Program-made: the position numbers and the translations under genes | In this document: positions 21,001 through 28,862 of the stretch, one piece after another | Layout of the letters: each line of letters opens with the position of its first letter | Numbering within the stretch: position 1 is the stretch's first letter | Source of the DNA: VRUE01 sp963807425 | GTDB lineage: Bacteria > Actinomycetota > Thermoleophilia > Solirubrobacterales > 70-9 | DNA: 64,000 nt | Direction of reading: 5' to 3' | Assembly (NCBI GenBank): GCA_963807425.1 | Contig: CAWEBZ010000012.1 | Location: 434,001-498,000, forward strand | The notes under the pieces: model-generated | What the model saw: the letters and a program-made list of their open reading frames with translations, nothing else | Told to the model about the DNA's origin: nothing | Databases searched by the model: none

Positions 21001-23259
21001 GATCTGCTGGGCGCGGATTCCCTGCTCCTCGCAGATAGCCCTCAGGTCTCCCAATGCGCCTGGCTCTCCGGAGAGGACCAAGGAGGCGGGTCCGTTGATC
21101 GCGGCAAGGGAGACTTGCTCCGAGTAGGGCTCGAGCAGGGGCTCGAGCTCCTGGGTGGAGAGGGAGACCGAGAGCATCGCTCCCTGACCGGCGATCTGTG
21201 TCATCGCTTTGGCGCGCAAGGAGACGATGCGAGCTGCGTCATCGAGTGAGAGGGCACCGATGAAGTGGGCGGCGGCGATCTCTCCCTGGGAGTGGCCGAT
21301 CGCCGCTGCCGGCCTGACTCCGCATTCGCGCCAGAGCGCTGCCAGTGAAACCATCACCGCAAAGAGGGCCGGCTGGACGATGTCGAGCCGATCGAGCCAC
21401 TTGCCCTCCGTGTCTCGAAGGACCTCTTGAAGGGACCAATCGACGAAGGGAGAGAGCGCTTGCTCGCATGCCTGCATCTGGGTCCTGAAGGAAGAAGAGG
21501 CCTCGAGCAGCTCCCGTGCCATCCCCACCGCCTGGGAGCCCTGGCCGGGGAAGATGAAGACGGGGCGGCGTGTAGCCCGTGCCACTCCTTGGATTGCCCT
21601 GGGGGACTCTTTGCCTTGGGCCAGGGCACCGAGGGCGGTGAGGATCTCCTCACGGTTCGCTCCCAAGGCAACGCCTCGCTGCTCAAAGAGGGAGCGGGTG
21701 GCGGTCAGCGAGTAGGCGACGTCGCCTAGCTCTAGGTCTGGGTTCTCGGCGAGGTGGGTGCGAAGGCGAGCGGCCGCATCCCTGAGAGCCGGCTCGGTCT
21801 TGGCCGAGAGGGGCAGGAGGATCGGGGTGGGCAGAGGTTGGCTGGCCTGCTCGGTCGACGCCCCGCCCCCCTGCCCTGCACTCTCCTCTGCTTGCACCGG
21901 CGCAGGGGCTTCTTCCAAGATGACGTGGGCGTTGGTGCCAGTCGCGCCAAAGGAGGAGACCGCTGCTCTTCTTGGCTTTCCGTTGGGCTCCCAGGCCTGG
22001 GGCTCGGTCAGCAGCTCGATCTCTCCCGCCTCCCAGTCGACCTTGGAGGAGGGAGAGTCGATGTGAAGGCTCTTTGGCAAGAGCCCTTCGCGCATCGCCA
22101 TCACCATCTTGATCACGCCTGCTGCTCCCGCGGCGGCTTGGGTGTGGCCGATGTTGGACTTGATCGAGCCGAGCTTTAGTGGCTCCTCTCGTTCCTGGCC
22201 GTAGGTGGCGAGCAGGGCGCCCGCCTCGATCGGATCGCCCAAGGTGGTGCCGGTTCCGTGGGCCTCCACCGCGTCGATGTCTTGGGGGGTGAGCCTTGCA
22301 TTGGCAAGGGCCTGGCGGATCACCCGCTCCTGGGAGGGTCCGTTGGGGGCGGTGATCCCGTTGGAGGCGCCGTCTTGGTTGACGGCGGAGCCGCGCAGGA
22401 GGGCGAGGATCGGGTGATCGTTTCGCTGCGCATCGGAGAGACGCTCCAGCGCGACGATGCCAATGCCCTCCGAGAAGCTGGTGCCATCCGCCGCCTCCGC
22501 GAAGGACTTGCAGCGCCCGTCCGGGGCGAGGCCGCGCTGGCGGCTGAAAAGAACGAACCCATTTGGAGTCGATAGGACCGTCACACCTCCAGCCAGCGCC
22601 AGCGAGCACTCATCCTGCCGCAGCGCCTGAATCGCCAGGTGCATCGCCACCAGCGAGGAAGAGCAGGCGGTGTCGACCGTCATCGTCGGGCCCTCGAGAC
22701 CGAGGGTGTAGGCAACGCGGCCAGAGACGCCGCCCGCTGTCATGCCAAGGGGTACTCCGACCTCCACACCGCCGTAGTCCTGGTACATCGCCCCCGCGAA
22801 GACGCCGGTCTTGGTGCCGCGCAGCAACCGAGGATCGATTCCGGCGCCTTCGATCGCCTCCCAGGAGGCTTCGAGCATCAGCCGCTGCTGCGGGTCCATC
22901 ATCTCGGCCTCGAGCGGGCTGATCCTGAAGAAGCCCGGATCGAACTCGGCGACGTCAGCCAGGAAGCCGCCCTCGCGCGCATAGCTGGTGCCGGGAACAT
23001 CGGGATCTGGGTCATAGAGGCGATCCAGGTCCCAGCCCCGATCGGCGGGGAAGCTCGAAACCGCGTCGACACCGGCGCTCACCAACTCCCAGAGCCTTTG
23101 CGAGGAGCTCGCCCCACCGGGGAAGCGGCAGCCCATCCCGACTATTGCGACCGGCTCCCAAGCGCTCTGCTCGAGCTCGTGCACCCGCCTGTGTGCCTTG
23201 CGGAGATCGACCGTGACCTTCTCCAGGTACCGGCGAAGCTTTGCTTGATCCTCGCTCAT
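13276..23259 (-). CDS. PKS-D: type I modular polyketide synthase, two modules plus thioesterase (3327 aa)
   Basis: Last enzyme of the assembly line. Order by residue: N-terminal docking coiled coil 1-32 (DQAKLRRYLEKVTVDLRK); module D1 KS 34-450, AT 565-885, DH 933-1200, KR 1377-1555, ACP 1645-1725; module D2 KS 1746-2170, AT 2282-2605, DH 2652-2922, ACP 2960-3045; TE 3098-3327. KS cysteines are Cys199 and Cys1919, AT serines Ser657 and Ser2374, ACP serines Ser1688 and Ser3006. The TE has Ser3184 in GGYSSGG, Asp3211 in LLDTY and His3305 in PGNHF. ATG 23259 overlaps the PKS-C stop as ATGA. No frameshift in 10 kb. The TE releases the chain by hydrolysis or lactonisation; which one cannot be read from the sequence. 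D2 has DH but no KR. Confidence 0.98.
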   Translation of the reverse strand: MSEDQAKLRRYLEKVTVDLRKAHRRVHELEQSAWEPVAIVGMGCRFPGGASSSQRLWELVSAGVDAVSSFPADRGWDLDRLYDPDPDVPGTSYAREGGFLADVAEFDPGFFRISPLEAEMMDPQQRLMLEASWEAIEGAGIDPRLLRGTKTGVFAGAMYQDYGGVEVGVPLGMTAGGVSGRVAYTLGLEGPTMTVDTACSSSLVAMHLAIQALRQDECSLALAGGVTVLSTPNGFVLFSRQRGLAPDGRCKSFAEAADGTSFSEGIGIVALERLSDAQRNDHPILALLRGSAVNQDGASNGITAPNGPSQERVIRQALANARLTPQDIDAVEAHGTGTTLGDPIEAGALLATYGQEREEPLKLGSIKSNIGHTQAAAGAAGVIKMVMAMREGLLPKSLHIDSPSSKVDWEAGEIELLTEPQAWEPNGKPRRAAVSSFGATGTNAHVILEEAPAPVQAEESAGQGGGASTEQASQPLPTPILLPLSAKTEPALRDAAARLRTHLAENPDLELGDVAYSLTATRSLFEQRGVALGANREEILTALGALAQGKESPRAIQGVARATRRPVFIFPGQGSQAVGMARELLEASSSFRTQMQACEQALSPFVDWSLQEVLRDTEGKWLDRLDIVQPALFAVMVSLAALWRECGVRPAAAIGHSQGEIAAAHFIGALSLDDAARIVSLRAKAMTQIAGQGAMLSVSLSTQELEPLLEPYSEQVSLAAINGPASLVLSGEPGALGDLRAICEEQGIRAQQIAVDYAAHSVQIEALEEELLEAFSPISPQSSEIPFHSTLEGKQIETKDLGPEYWYRNLRETVLLQPVLDSLLSQGQRAFIEVSPHPVLAFALQETIDRALQDEEVTALGTLRRNEGGPERFARSLAEAHVAGAAVDWDAFFAGTAAKRVPLPTYPFQRKRYWLDSSAAGPGDLAAAGQASADHPLLGASVELAEGEGLLLTGRLSRQTHAWLADHAVSGTILLPGSAFVELALNAAERMGASQVSELNLQAPLVLPERGAVRIQLAVAEPNEQGESEIAIYSRREDEEAGEWTRNAQGTLSSRPPEPPEPLGAWPPEGAEPIDLADLYERLAERGIEYGPAFQGLTAAWRDGEGIYGEVSLEAEQAGEAERFGIHPALLDAALHGAATAAEEPQAKLPSEWKAVIPHGPGASQLRVAIRPQGEGVSLAIADLNGASVATVGSVLWRAVALEELGGDRAAGGSLYSLDWTEVPSPDQGDEREDSLDETTIWRCEPDRDGGTDPARAARIATEQALATAKSWLSSEHPDAARLVFVTERAVAATPGESPELAAAPLWGLLRSAQSEHPGSFVLIDVDGTDASREAIPAALAADEPQLAIRRGEVLAPRLTRAIAEGEGPAVPPMDSGSTILITGGTGGLGARVARHLAEGHGARHLLLASRSGEEAQGAADLRGELEELGAEVRIVSCDVADREQVEDLIASIAPVHPLGAVIHAARVLDDGVLESLDPERLQRAMRPKVDAAWHLHELTEGIELTHFVMFSSATGVLGGPAQGNYAAANVFLDALAAHRQARGLPATSLDWGVWAQELEEGGDDAEGARLRRLGFMPISPERGLDLFDAACALHEPQLAPVGFDVPALRAHASAGVLPAVLRGLVRAPARRAGEAGSLARKLTGLPEREREAVVLELVRSHAAAVLGHDSAEEVEPDRAFQELGFDSLGAVELRNRLGSATGLRLPSTLIFDYPSSSALASFLRGQAEGERRGAKIEPRVDVSPEEPIAIVGMACRYPGGVNSPEALWTLLEAGGDAISDFPANRGWDLERLYRSDSGTPGTGFVRGGGFLDDVADFDPGFFAIGPSEAEMMDPQQRLMLEVCWEALEDAGIDPRSLKGSQTGVFAGASSGDYWQMLGSALGNAGASLVVGAAASVISGRVSYALGLEGPAMTVDTACSSSLVATHLAIQALRGGECKLALAGGVVIMSTPALFIDLNRQGALSPDGRCKSFAETADGAGFSEGVGIVAFERLADARENNHPVLAVVNGSAVNQDGASNGLAAPNGPSQERVIRQALANARLTPQDIDAVEAHGTGTTLGDPIEAGALLATYGQDRDEPLRLGSIKSNIGHTAAAAGVAGLIKMVMAMRKGVLPKTLHVDRPSSKIDWSAGNMELLTEPAPWQRNGKPRRAAVSSFGVSGTNAHVILEEAPAPEQAEPEAEPATKAPAQPLPAPIPLALSANTEPALREVAARLRTRLEGDPDLDPVDAAYSLTHTRTLFEHRGVALGTDRAELLGSLAVLAEGGEADTVVRGVARTDRRPVFVFPGQGSQWLGMGLELLEVSPCFAAHMAACEEALAPHVDWSLRDVLGGAEGAPSLERIDAVQPVLFSVMVSLAKLWRECGVEPVAVVGHSQGEIAAAHVCGGLSLEDAARLVALRSKSIAALAGQGGMVSVALGGERLDSLLEPLAGQVSVAAHNGPSSTILSADRAALDLLLGRCEAQGVRVRKIAAAAAASHSPQVEPLREEVLEALAPIAPRSGEIPFHSTVTAASLDTSELGPEYWYRNMREPVLFEQVTRGLLEQGQRTFIEVSPHPVFALAMRETIEQALPDPGNAAVLATLRREEGGPDRFALSLAQAHASGASVDWGAFFAGSGAKQVSLPTYPFQRKRYWVDAAPGATDPSAAGQSDADHPLLGAAVELAGDEGLLLTGRLSLRTHPWLADHAVSGTVLFPGTAFLELALEAAEHLGAAQVKELALQSPLLLAEQGAVQIQLVASKPDGQGEREIAIHARPESPEAEDRWTCHARGRLSAHASAAAEPLDAWPPQGAEPVDLTDLYEDLAEAGVEYGPAFQGLSGAWRNGETVYGEVSLDRAQVGEAGRYSIHPALLDSALHAATLLSAPAEQGKPTLPSCWREISLQGGGVAELRVRVARLADGAISLALADRSGARVAAVGSMSARALSLEEVPRPEADGEGGAALTRRRPHARRRRETASLAPQLVDLPEAEREQAVLALVRGEAAAVLGHETTEEVPVDRTLQELGFDSVAAVDLRNRISAATGQPLPVVALLDHPTVAGVSEYVVAQLSAQNRPARELTFISMLSRAREQETLDAFMEMLIDASRFRPAFEAPPGADDLPRPVRLASGAQSRDLILIPSATPISGPHEYVKFAAAFEGERDVHAFPIPGFMPGEALPGDVAVAADTLAEAILRSDVGTDFSLGGYSSGGWVAHAVASRLEQRGVSPKGVILLDTYLPNGQVFNQLKPLLLRAIDDAIQTDVGVDDVRLTAMAGYMRIFAGWKPEPLDAPTLMVRAGEPGWDVSVGMEDDWRASWELPHTDVEVPGNHFTMVQEHADHTAAAVRKELNGE
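18030..23259 (-). other. Module D1: KS-AT-DH-KR-ACP
   Basis: KS Cys199; AT GHSQGE with Ser657 and YAAH (757-760) at the specificity loop, a variant of the YASH signature of methylmalonyl ATs. DH His967-xxx-Gly-xxxx-Pro and Asp1132-xxx-His1136. KR GGTGGLG (1384-1390), LDD (1469-1471) for a B-type KR, Tyr1526. ACP Ser1688. Predicted outcome: branched unit with a trans double bond. Confidence 0.9.
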
Positions 23260-26200
23260 GAAACCCCGAACTCCTCGTCGATCAGCTCGAACATCTCCTC
23301 GTGCGACATCGATCGCAGCTCCTCCCCATTGCTCGCCTCATCTGGAGGCGCCTCCGAATCCGACAGGCCGGCGAGGAACGCCCTCAATCGGATACCGATC
23401 TGCTCACGGACCGGGTCGCCAGCGTCGATCGATGCGAGCGTCGCCTCGAGCTCGCCGAGGGCGTTTCGAACCGCTTCCTCCTTACGCCCTCCGTCGCTCG
23501 CCCCTTCCGTAGTGGAAATCTCGGCCATCAGATAGCTGGAGATCGCCGTAGCGGAGGGATAGTCAAAGGCAAGAGTCGCCGGCAGCGGCAGGCCAGTCGC
23601 GGCGCTGAGACGATTGCGAAGGTCGACCGCTCCAAGCGAATCGAGGCCCAGCTCCCGAAAAGCCCGATCTGGCTCAACGTCGTTACCGGATTGATGACCG
23701 AGAACAGCCGCGACGTGAGCACGGACGAGATCGAGCGCCACCCCTTCGCGCTCGTCCTCCGGCACACCCGCGAGCTGCTGCGCCAACAAGCCGGGCTCAC
23801 CCTCGCGGCGAGCCGGCGTGCGGACCAGACCGCGCAGAATCGGGGGCAAAGTGCCGGCTTTAGCCTGAGCGCGCAAAGCGGCGCCGTCCAGCTCGCAGGG
23901 AACCAGCAGCGGCTCGCCCAGGGCGCAAGCGGAATCGAAGAGCTCGAGCCCCAGCTCCGGCGCCATCGGCGCCAGGCCGAGGCGGGCGCGAATCTGCTGG
24001 GCGATCCGCGTCGCCTCCGCGATGTCGACCTCACCGGCAAGGCTGCTCTCTTGCGCCCAGAGCCCCCAGGCAAGTGAGGTCGCCGGAAGGCCACGGGCGT
24101 GACGATGAGCGGCAAGGGCATCGAGGAAGGCGTTGGCCGCGGAGTAGTTGGTCTGGGCGGCCCCGCCGAGGATGCCGGCTCCCGAGGAGAACATCAGGAA
24201 CCGCGAGAGGTCGAGATCCTCGGTCAGCTCATGCAGGTGCCAGGCGGCGTCCACCTTGGGCCGCATCACCCGCTGAAGGCGCTCGGAGTCGATGGACTGG
24301 AGCACCCCGTCGTCGAGGACGCCAGCGGAGTGGATCACCACTCCGAGGGGATGCCCTGCGGGAATCGAGTCGAGCAGCGCTTCGAGCTGCACGCGGTCGG
24401 ATACGTCACAGGCAGCTACGGTGGCCTTGGCGCCGAGCTCCTCCAGCTCCGTTTTCAGCTTCGCAGCGCCGTCCGCCGAATCACCGCTGCGGCTCGCGAG
24501 CAGAAGGTGACGAGCATCGTGGCGTTCGACGAGATGACGGGCAACCCGCGCGCCGATGCCGCTGGTCCCGCCGGTGATCAAGACCGTCGCGCTGGGGTCG
24601 ATCGGCTGGGCGGCGGTTCCCCTTGGGCCGTCCTGGACCCGGGCCAGGCGCGGCAGCAGGGCCTTCCCATCGCGCAGCGCCAGCTGAGGCTCTTCCGCCC
24701 GCAACGCGAGTGGCAGCGCCGCGAGCGATGACGCCGTACCGTCGCTGTCGATCAGCGCGAAGCGACCAGGATGCTCTGAGTGGGCCGAGCGCAGCAGACC
24801 CGGAAGCGGTGCTGCGGTCAGATCGGGATCTTCGCCTTCGCCAAGCGCGAATGCCCCCTCGGTGAGAAAGGTGAGACGGGCGTCCCCGAGACTCTGATTG
24901 GCGATCCAATCTCGCAGCAGCTCGAGTGCGCGGCGAGCGGTTGCGTGAGACGCCTCGACCGGACTCCCATCCCCAGTTCCCTTCCATCCGCCCGCGAGGA
25001 CGACCTCGGGGACCGAGGCTCCAGCCTCGATGTCCTCCAGGAGAGAGGCGACGTCGCCATAGCGCCTGGCCTCGATGCCGGGAACCTCGCCCTCGCCGAG
25101 GATCGCGAGGCGAAGCTCGGACCCGCTGGGAGAGCTCTGTGGAGCCTCCGGCCACTCGATCCGGTAAAGCGACTCGCGCCGACTCGCGGCGTGCAACTGG
25201 ACCTGCTCAACCGGCCGCCCAACGACCGAGTCAACCGAGACGACCGGCGTCCCAGTCTCGTCTGCCGCAACGAAACTGAAGTGACCCTGGTCGTGGGAGA
25301 TGCGCGCCCGCAATATGGAGGCACCCTTTGCCTGCGCGGTTACGCCAGTCCAGGCGAATGGCAGCGCAGCGGTTCCCGAGCCTTCCCCCTGAGCCTCCAG
25401 GACACGATCGAGGCCGGCGTGAAAAATGGAGTCGAGCAGCGCCGGGTGCACACCAAAGTCCCGCGCTTCCCCCGCCTGCTGCTCAGCTAGAGAAACTTCC
25501 GCATAAAGCGTCTCGCCGTCCAACCAGGCGGCGCTCAGGCCCTGGAAGGCAGGGCCGTATTCCATGCCACGTTCGGCAAGTCGGTCATAGAGGTCGGATA
25601 GATCGAGCGACTCTGCTCCCGCCGGCGGCCAGGTTGCAAAAGGCTCGGGGGGATCTGGCAGCTGGGAGGAGAGCCTGCCTTGGGCGTTGCAGGTCCACTG
25701 CGCCTCCTCGGCTTGGGTTTCGTGACTCTCAGGGCGAGAGTAGATCGCGACCTCGCGCTCCTCCCCTCCATCCGACTCGGCAAGCGCCACCTGCAGCTGC
25801 ACCGCGCCCTGCTCGGGAAGGATCAGGGGAGCCTGCAGGGTCAGCTCCCGCAGGAGCTCGTAGCCTCCCTCGCGTCCGATCTCCAGGGCCAGCTCGACGA
25901 AGGCGGTGCCGGGCAGCAGAACCGTGTCGAAGACCGCGTGGTCTGCCAGCCAGGGGTGGGTCTGCAGGGAGAGACGGCCGGTGAGCAAAAGGCCATCGCC
26001 TCCCGCGAGCTCCACCGCCGCCCCCAAGAGCGGGTGCTCCGCGTCGATCTGGCCTATCGCCGTGGGGTCTCCCCCGTTGGCCGATCCCTCCAGCCAGTAG
26101 CGCTTGCGCTGGAAGGGATAGGTGGGCAGGGGGACTCGCTTGGCGGCGGTGCCGGCGAAGTAGGTGGACCAGTCGACCTTCGCTCCCGCTACGTGGGCTC

Positions 26201-28826
26201 TCGCCAGGGCGCTAGAGAGAGCCTCGGCTTCGTCTTTTCCCTCCCTCAGGGTCGGGATCGCGGTTCCGTGCAGCTCTGCGGCTTCTAGGGTCTGAGCCGC
26301 CATCGCACTGAGCACCGGATCGGGTCCGATCTCGACGAATGCAGTCACCCCGAGCTTGGCCAGGGTCGATACCGAGTCGGCGAAGCGCACCGCCTCTCTG
26401 GCCTGGGAGACCCAGTAGGCGGGGTCCTGCGCCTGGGCGGGCTCCAGTAGCTCGCCGCTTAGGTTGGAGACGATCGGGATCTGGGGCTCGGCGTAGGAGA
26501 GAGACGCGGCGACCTGCTCGAAGCTCTTCAGCATTGGCTCGATCAGCGGCGAGTGGAAGGCGTGGGAGACGGAGAGGCGCTTGGTCTTCTTGCCTTGCGC
26601 TTCGAAGTGGGCCTGGGCCTCTTCGATCTCTTTCTCTTTGCCGGAGAGGACTACGGAGGTGGGACTGTTGATCGCGGCTATCGCCAGCTCTTTGCCCTCG
26701 AGGAAGGCATTGGCTTCCTCCTCGTCGGTTTCGATTGCCACCATCGCCCCGCCCTCGGGCAGCTCTCCCATCAGAGCGCCTCTGGCGCAGATCAGCTTCG
26801 CTGCGTCTGCAAGATCGAGGACGCCTGAGATGTGGGCAGCGGTGATCTCGCCGATCGAGTGGCCAGCCAGCAGGTCGGGCTTCAGGCCGTAGCTCTCGAG
26901 CAGGCGGTAGAGCGCCAGCTCGATCGCGAAGAGGGCCGGCTGGGTGTATTGGGTGCGGTCGAGGAGGGCGGCTTCTTTTGTGCCCTTCTCGGCGAAGAGG
27001 AGGTTCTTTAGGGGGCAATCGAGGTGAGGATCGATCTCCTCGCAGGCTTGGTCGAGCGCTTGGGCGAAGGCCGGGTGGGTCTCGTAGAGCTCTTTGCCCA
27101 TTTCGGCCCTCTGGGCTCCCTGGCCGCTGAAGAGGTAGGCGAGCTTGCCGGGGGTTGCTTTGGCGCTAACCGCGTGGGGGGACTCGGTGCCCTGGGCAAG
27201 GGAGTCCAGGGCGACGAGGATCTCCTTGCGCTCCACTCCCAGAGCAACCGCCCGGTGCTCGAAGAGGGAGCGGGTGGCGATCAAGGAGTAGGCGAGGTCG
27301 CCCAGTTCCAGCTCGGGGCTCTCGGCGAGATGGGTACGAAGGCGGGCTGCCGCGTCGCGCAGGGCAGGCTCTGTCTTGGCCGAGAGGGCGAGAGGGACAT
27401 GAGCGGGGAGAGGTCTGGCCGGGACGTCATCCCCGTCCTGCTCCTTCCCGCTAAGAGCAGGCGCTTCCTCCAAGACCACGTGCGCGTTGGTGCCGCTGAT
27501 CCCGAAGGAGGAGACCGCCGCTCTCCTCGGCTTGCCGTTGGGCTGCCAGGACACCGGCTCGGTCAGCAGCTCGATCTCTCCTGCCTCCCAGTCGACCTTG
27601 GAGGAGGGAGAGTCGATGTGGAGGCTCTTTGGCAAGAGCCCTTCGCGCATCGCCATCACCATCTTGATCACGCCCGCCGCTCCGGCCGCGGCCTGGGTGT
27701 GGCCGATGTTGGACTTGATCGAGCCGAGCCTTAGCGGTGTCTCCCTGTCCTGGCCGTAGGTGGCTAGGAGGGCGCCGGCCTCGATCGGGTCGCCAAGGGT
27801 GGTCCCGGTGCCGTGGGCCTCGACTACGTCGATGTCTTGTGGGGTCAGCCTCGCGTTGGCAAGGGCCTGGCGGATAACCCGCTCCTGCGAGGGGCCGTTG
27901 GGGGCGGTGAGGCCGTTGGAGGCTCCGTCCTGGTTGACGGCGGAGCCGCGCAAGACGGCGAGGATCGGGTGGCCTTGCCTTTCCGCCTCGGAGAGGCGGG
28001 AGACGAGGAGCATTCCGACGCCCTCCCCCCAGCCGACTCCGTCGGCTGCCTCGGAGAAGGACTTGCAGCGGCCGTCTGGGGCGAGGCCTCTTTGGCGGGA
28101 GAACTCGATCAGGGCGCCCGGAGTCGAGAGGACGGTGACGCCTCCCGCCAGGGCGAGGTCGCACTCGCCTCCTCTCAGAGCGCCGATCGCCTGGTGCAGC
28201 GCAACGAGAGACGAGGAGCAGGCGGTGTCGACCGTCATCGCCGGGCCCTCCAGACCGAGGGAGTAGGCGACCCGGCCCGAGGCGACGCTGCCCGCGATGC
28301 CGGTAACCAAATAGCCCTCGAGCTCTGCCGGGAGGTGCCCGAGCCGGGAGCCGTAGTCGGGGTTCATCATCCCGGCGAAGACCCCGGTCTGGCTCCCGGC
28401 CAGGGTGGTCGGATCGATGCCGGCGTCCTCGAGCGCTTCCCAGCAAGACTCCAGCAAGAGCCGCTGCTGAGGATCGATCGCGGTGGCCTCGCGCGGGCCA
28501 ATGCCGAAGAATTCCGCGTCGAAGTCCGCGGCGCTGCGCAGGAACCCGCCTTCTTTGGCATAGCTGGTGCCGCTGTGCTCTGGGTCTGGGTGGTAGAGGC
28601 GCTCGGTGTCCCAGCCACGGTCTGTCGGTAGCCCAGAGATTCCGTCCTTGCCTTGGGCGAGGAGGGTCCAGAGTCCCTCTGGGTCGTTCACCCCGCCGGA
28701 GTAGCGGCAGGACATGCCGAGGATCGCGATCGGCTCATGGTGATACGAGTGCACGCGCCGTCGTTCCTCAGCCAACTCAACGGTCACTCGCCGCAGGTAG
28801 CTACGCAACTGCTGCTCATCGGCCAT
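23256..28826 (-). CDS. PKS-C: type I modular polyketide synthase, one module (1856 aa)
   Basis: Single extension module C1. N-terminal docking helix 1-30 (EQQLRSYLRRVTVELAEERR), KS 31-455 (Cys203, His338, His376), AT 563-885 with GHSIGE (Ser657) and HAFH (755-758), the malonyl-CoA signature. DH 930-1200 has His963, but Asp967 where the HxxxG motif has Gly, and Asp1132-xxx-His1136. KR 1412-1590 has GGTSGIG, LDD (1504-1506, B-type) and Tyr1561. ACP Ser1730. The C-terminal docking segment ends MSHEEMFELIDEEFGVS. ATG at 28826 is preferred over the in-frame ATG at 28856, because GGGGGGAG lies five bases before it and the docking helix starts there. It begins 36 bp after PKS-B and overlaps PKS-D as ATGA. 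Predicted product: unbranched C2 unit with a double bond. Confidence 0.98.
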   Translation of the reverse strand: MADEQQLRSYLRRVTVELAEERRRVHSYHHEPIAILGMSCRYSGGVNDPEGLWTLLAQGKDGISGLPTDRGWDTERLYHPDPEHSGTSYAKEGGFLRSAADFDAEFFGIGPREATAIDPQQRLLLESCWEALEDAGIDPTTLAGSQTGVFAGMMNPDYGSRLGHLPAELEGYLVTGIAGSVASGRVAYSLGLEGPAMTVDTACSSSLVALHQAIGALRGGECDLALAGGVTVLSTPGALIEFSRQRGLAPDGRCKSFSEAADGVGWGEGVGMLLVSRLSEAERQGHPILAVLRGSAVNQDGASNGLTAPNGPSQERVIRQALANARLTPQDIDVVEAHGTGTTLGDPIEAGALLATYGQDRETPLRLGSIKSNIGHTQAAAGAAGVIKMVMAMREGLLPKSLHIDSPSSKVDWEAGEIELLTEPVSWQPNGKPRRAAVSSFGISGTNAHVVLEEAPALSGKEQDGDDVPARPLPAHVPLALSAKTEPALRDAAARLRTHLAESPELELGDLAYSLIATRSLFEHRAVALGVERKEILVALDSLAQGTESPHAVSAKATPGKLAYLFSGQGAQRAEMGKELYETHPAFAQALDQACEEIDPHLDCPLKNLLFAEKGTKEAALLDRTQYTQPALFAIELALYRLLESYGLKPDLLAGHSIGEITAAHISGVLDLADAAKLICARGALMGELPEGGAMVAIETDEEEANAFLEGKELAIAAINSPTSVVLSGKEKEIEEAQAHFEAQGKKTKRLSVSHAFHSPLIEPMLKSFEQVAASLSYAEPQIPIVSNLSGELLEPAQAQDPAYWVSQAREAVRFADSVSTLAKLGVTAFVEIGPDPVLSAMAAQTLEAAELHGTAIPTLREGKDEAEALSSALARAHVAGAKVDWSTYFAGTAAKRVPLPTYPFQRKRYWLEGSANGGDPTAIGQIDAEHPLLGAAVELAGGDGLLLTGRLSLQTHPWLADHAVFDTVLLPGTAFVELALEIGREGGYELLRELTLQAPLILPEQGAVQLQVALAESDGGEEREVAIYSRPESHETQAEEAQWTCNAQGRLSSQLPDPPEPFATWPPAGAESLDLSDLYDRLAERGMEYGPAFQGLSAAWLDGETLYAEVSLAEQQAGEARDFGVHPALLDSIFHAGLDRVLEAQGEGSGTAALPFAWTGVTAQAKGASILRARISHDQGHFSFVAADETGTPVVSVDSVVGRPVEQVQLHAASRRESLYRIEWPEAPQSSPSGSELRLAILGEGEVPGIEARRYGDVASLLEDIEAGASVPEVVLAGGWKGTGDGSPVEASHATARRALELLRDWIANQSLGDARLTFLTEGAFALGEGEDPDLTAAPLPGLLRSAHSEHPGRFALIDSDGTASSLAALPLALRAEEPQLALRDGKALLPRLARVQDGPRGTAAQPIDPSATVLITGGTSGIGARVARHLVERHDARHLLLASRSGDSADGAAKLKTELEELGAKATVAACDVSDRVQLEALLDSIPAGHPLGVVIHSAGVLDDGVLQSIDSERLQRVMRPKVDAAWHLHELTEDLDLSRFLMFSSGAGILGGAAQTNYSAANAFLDALAAHRHARGLPATSLAWGLWAQESSLAGEVDIAEATRIAQQIRARLGLAPMAPELGLELFDSACALGEPLLVPCELDGAALRAQAKAGTLPPILRGLVRTPARREGEPGLLAQQLAGVPEDEREGVALDLVRAHVAAVLGHQSGNDVEPDRAFRELGLDSLGAVDLRNRLSAATGLPLPATLAFDYPSATAISSYLMAEISTTEGASDGGRKEEAVRNALGELEATLASIDAGDPVREQIGIRLRAFLAGLSDSEAPPDEASNGEELRSMSHEEMFELIDEEFGVS

Positions 28827-28862
28827 AGCGCTCCCCCCGTTGCTTGCGTAGATCAATGCCCG

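Noticed and set aside
28827..28856. ATG at 28856 as the start of PKS-C
   Set aside because: The ten extra residues do not match docking domains, while ATG 28826 has a strong ribosome site and begins the EQQLRSYL docking helix.
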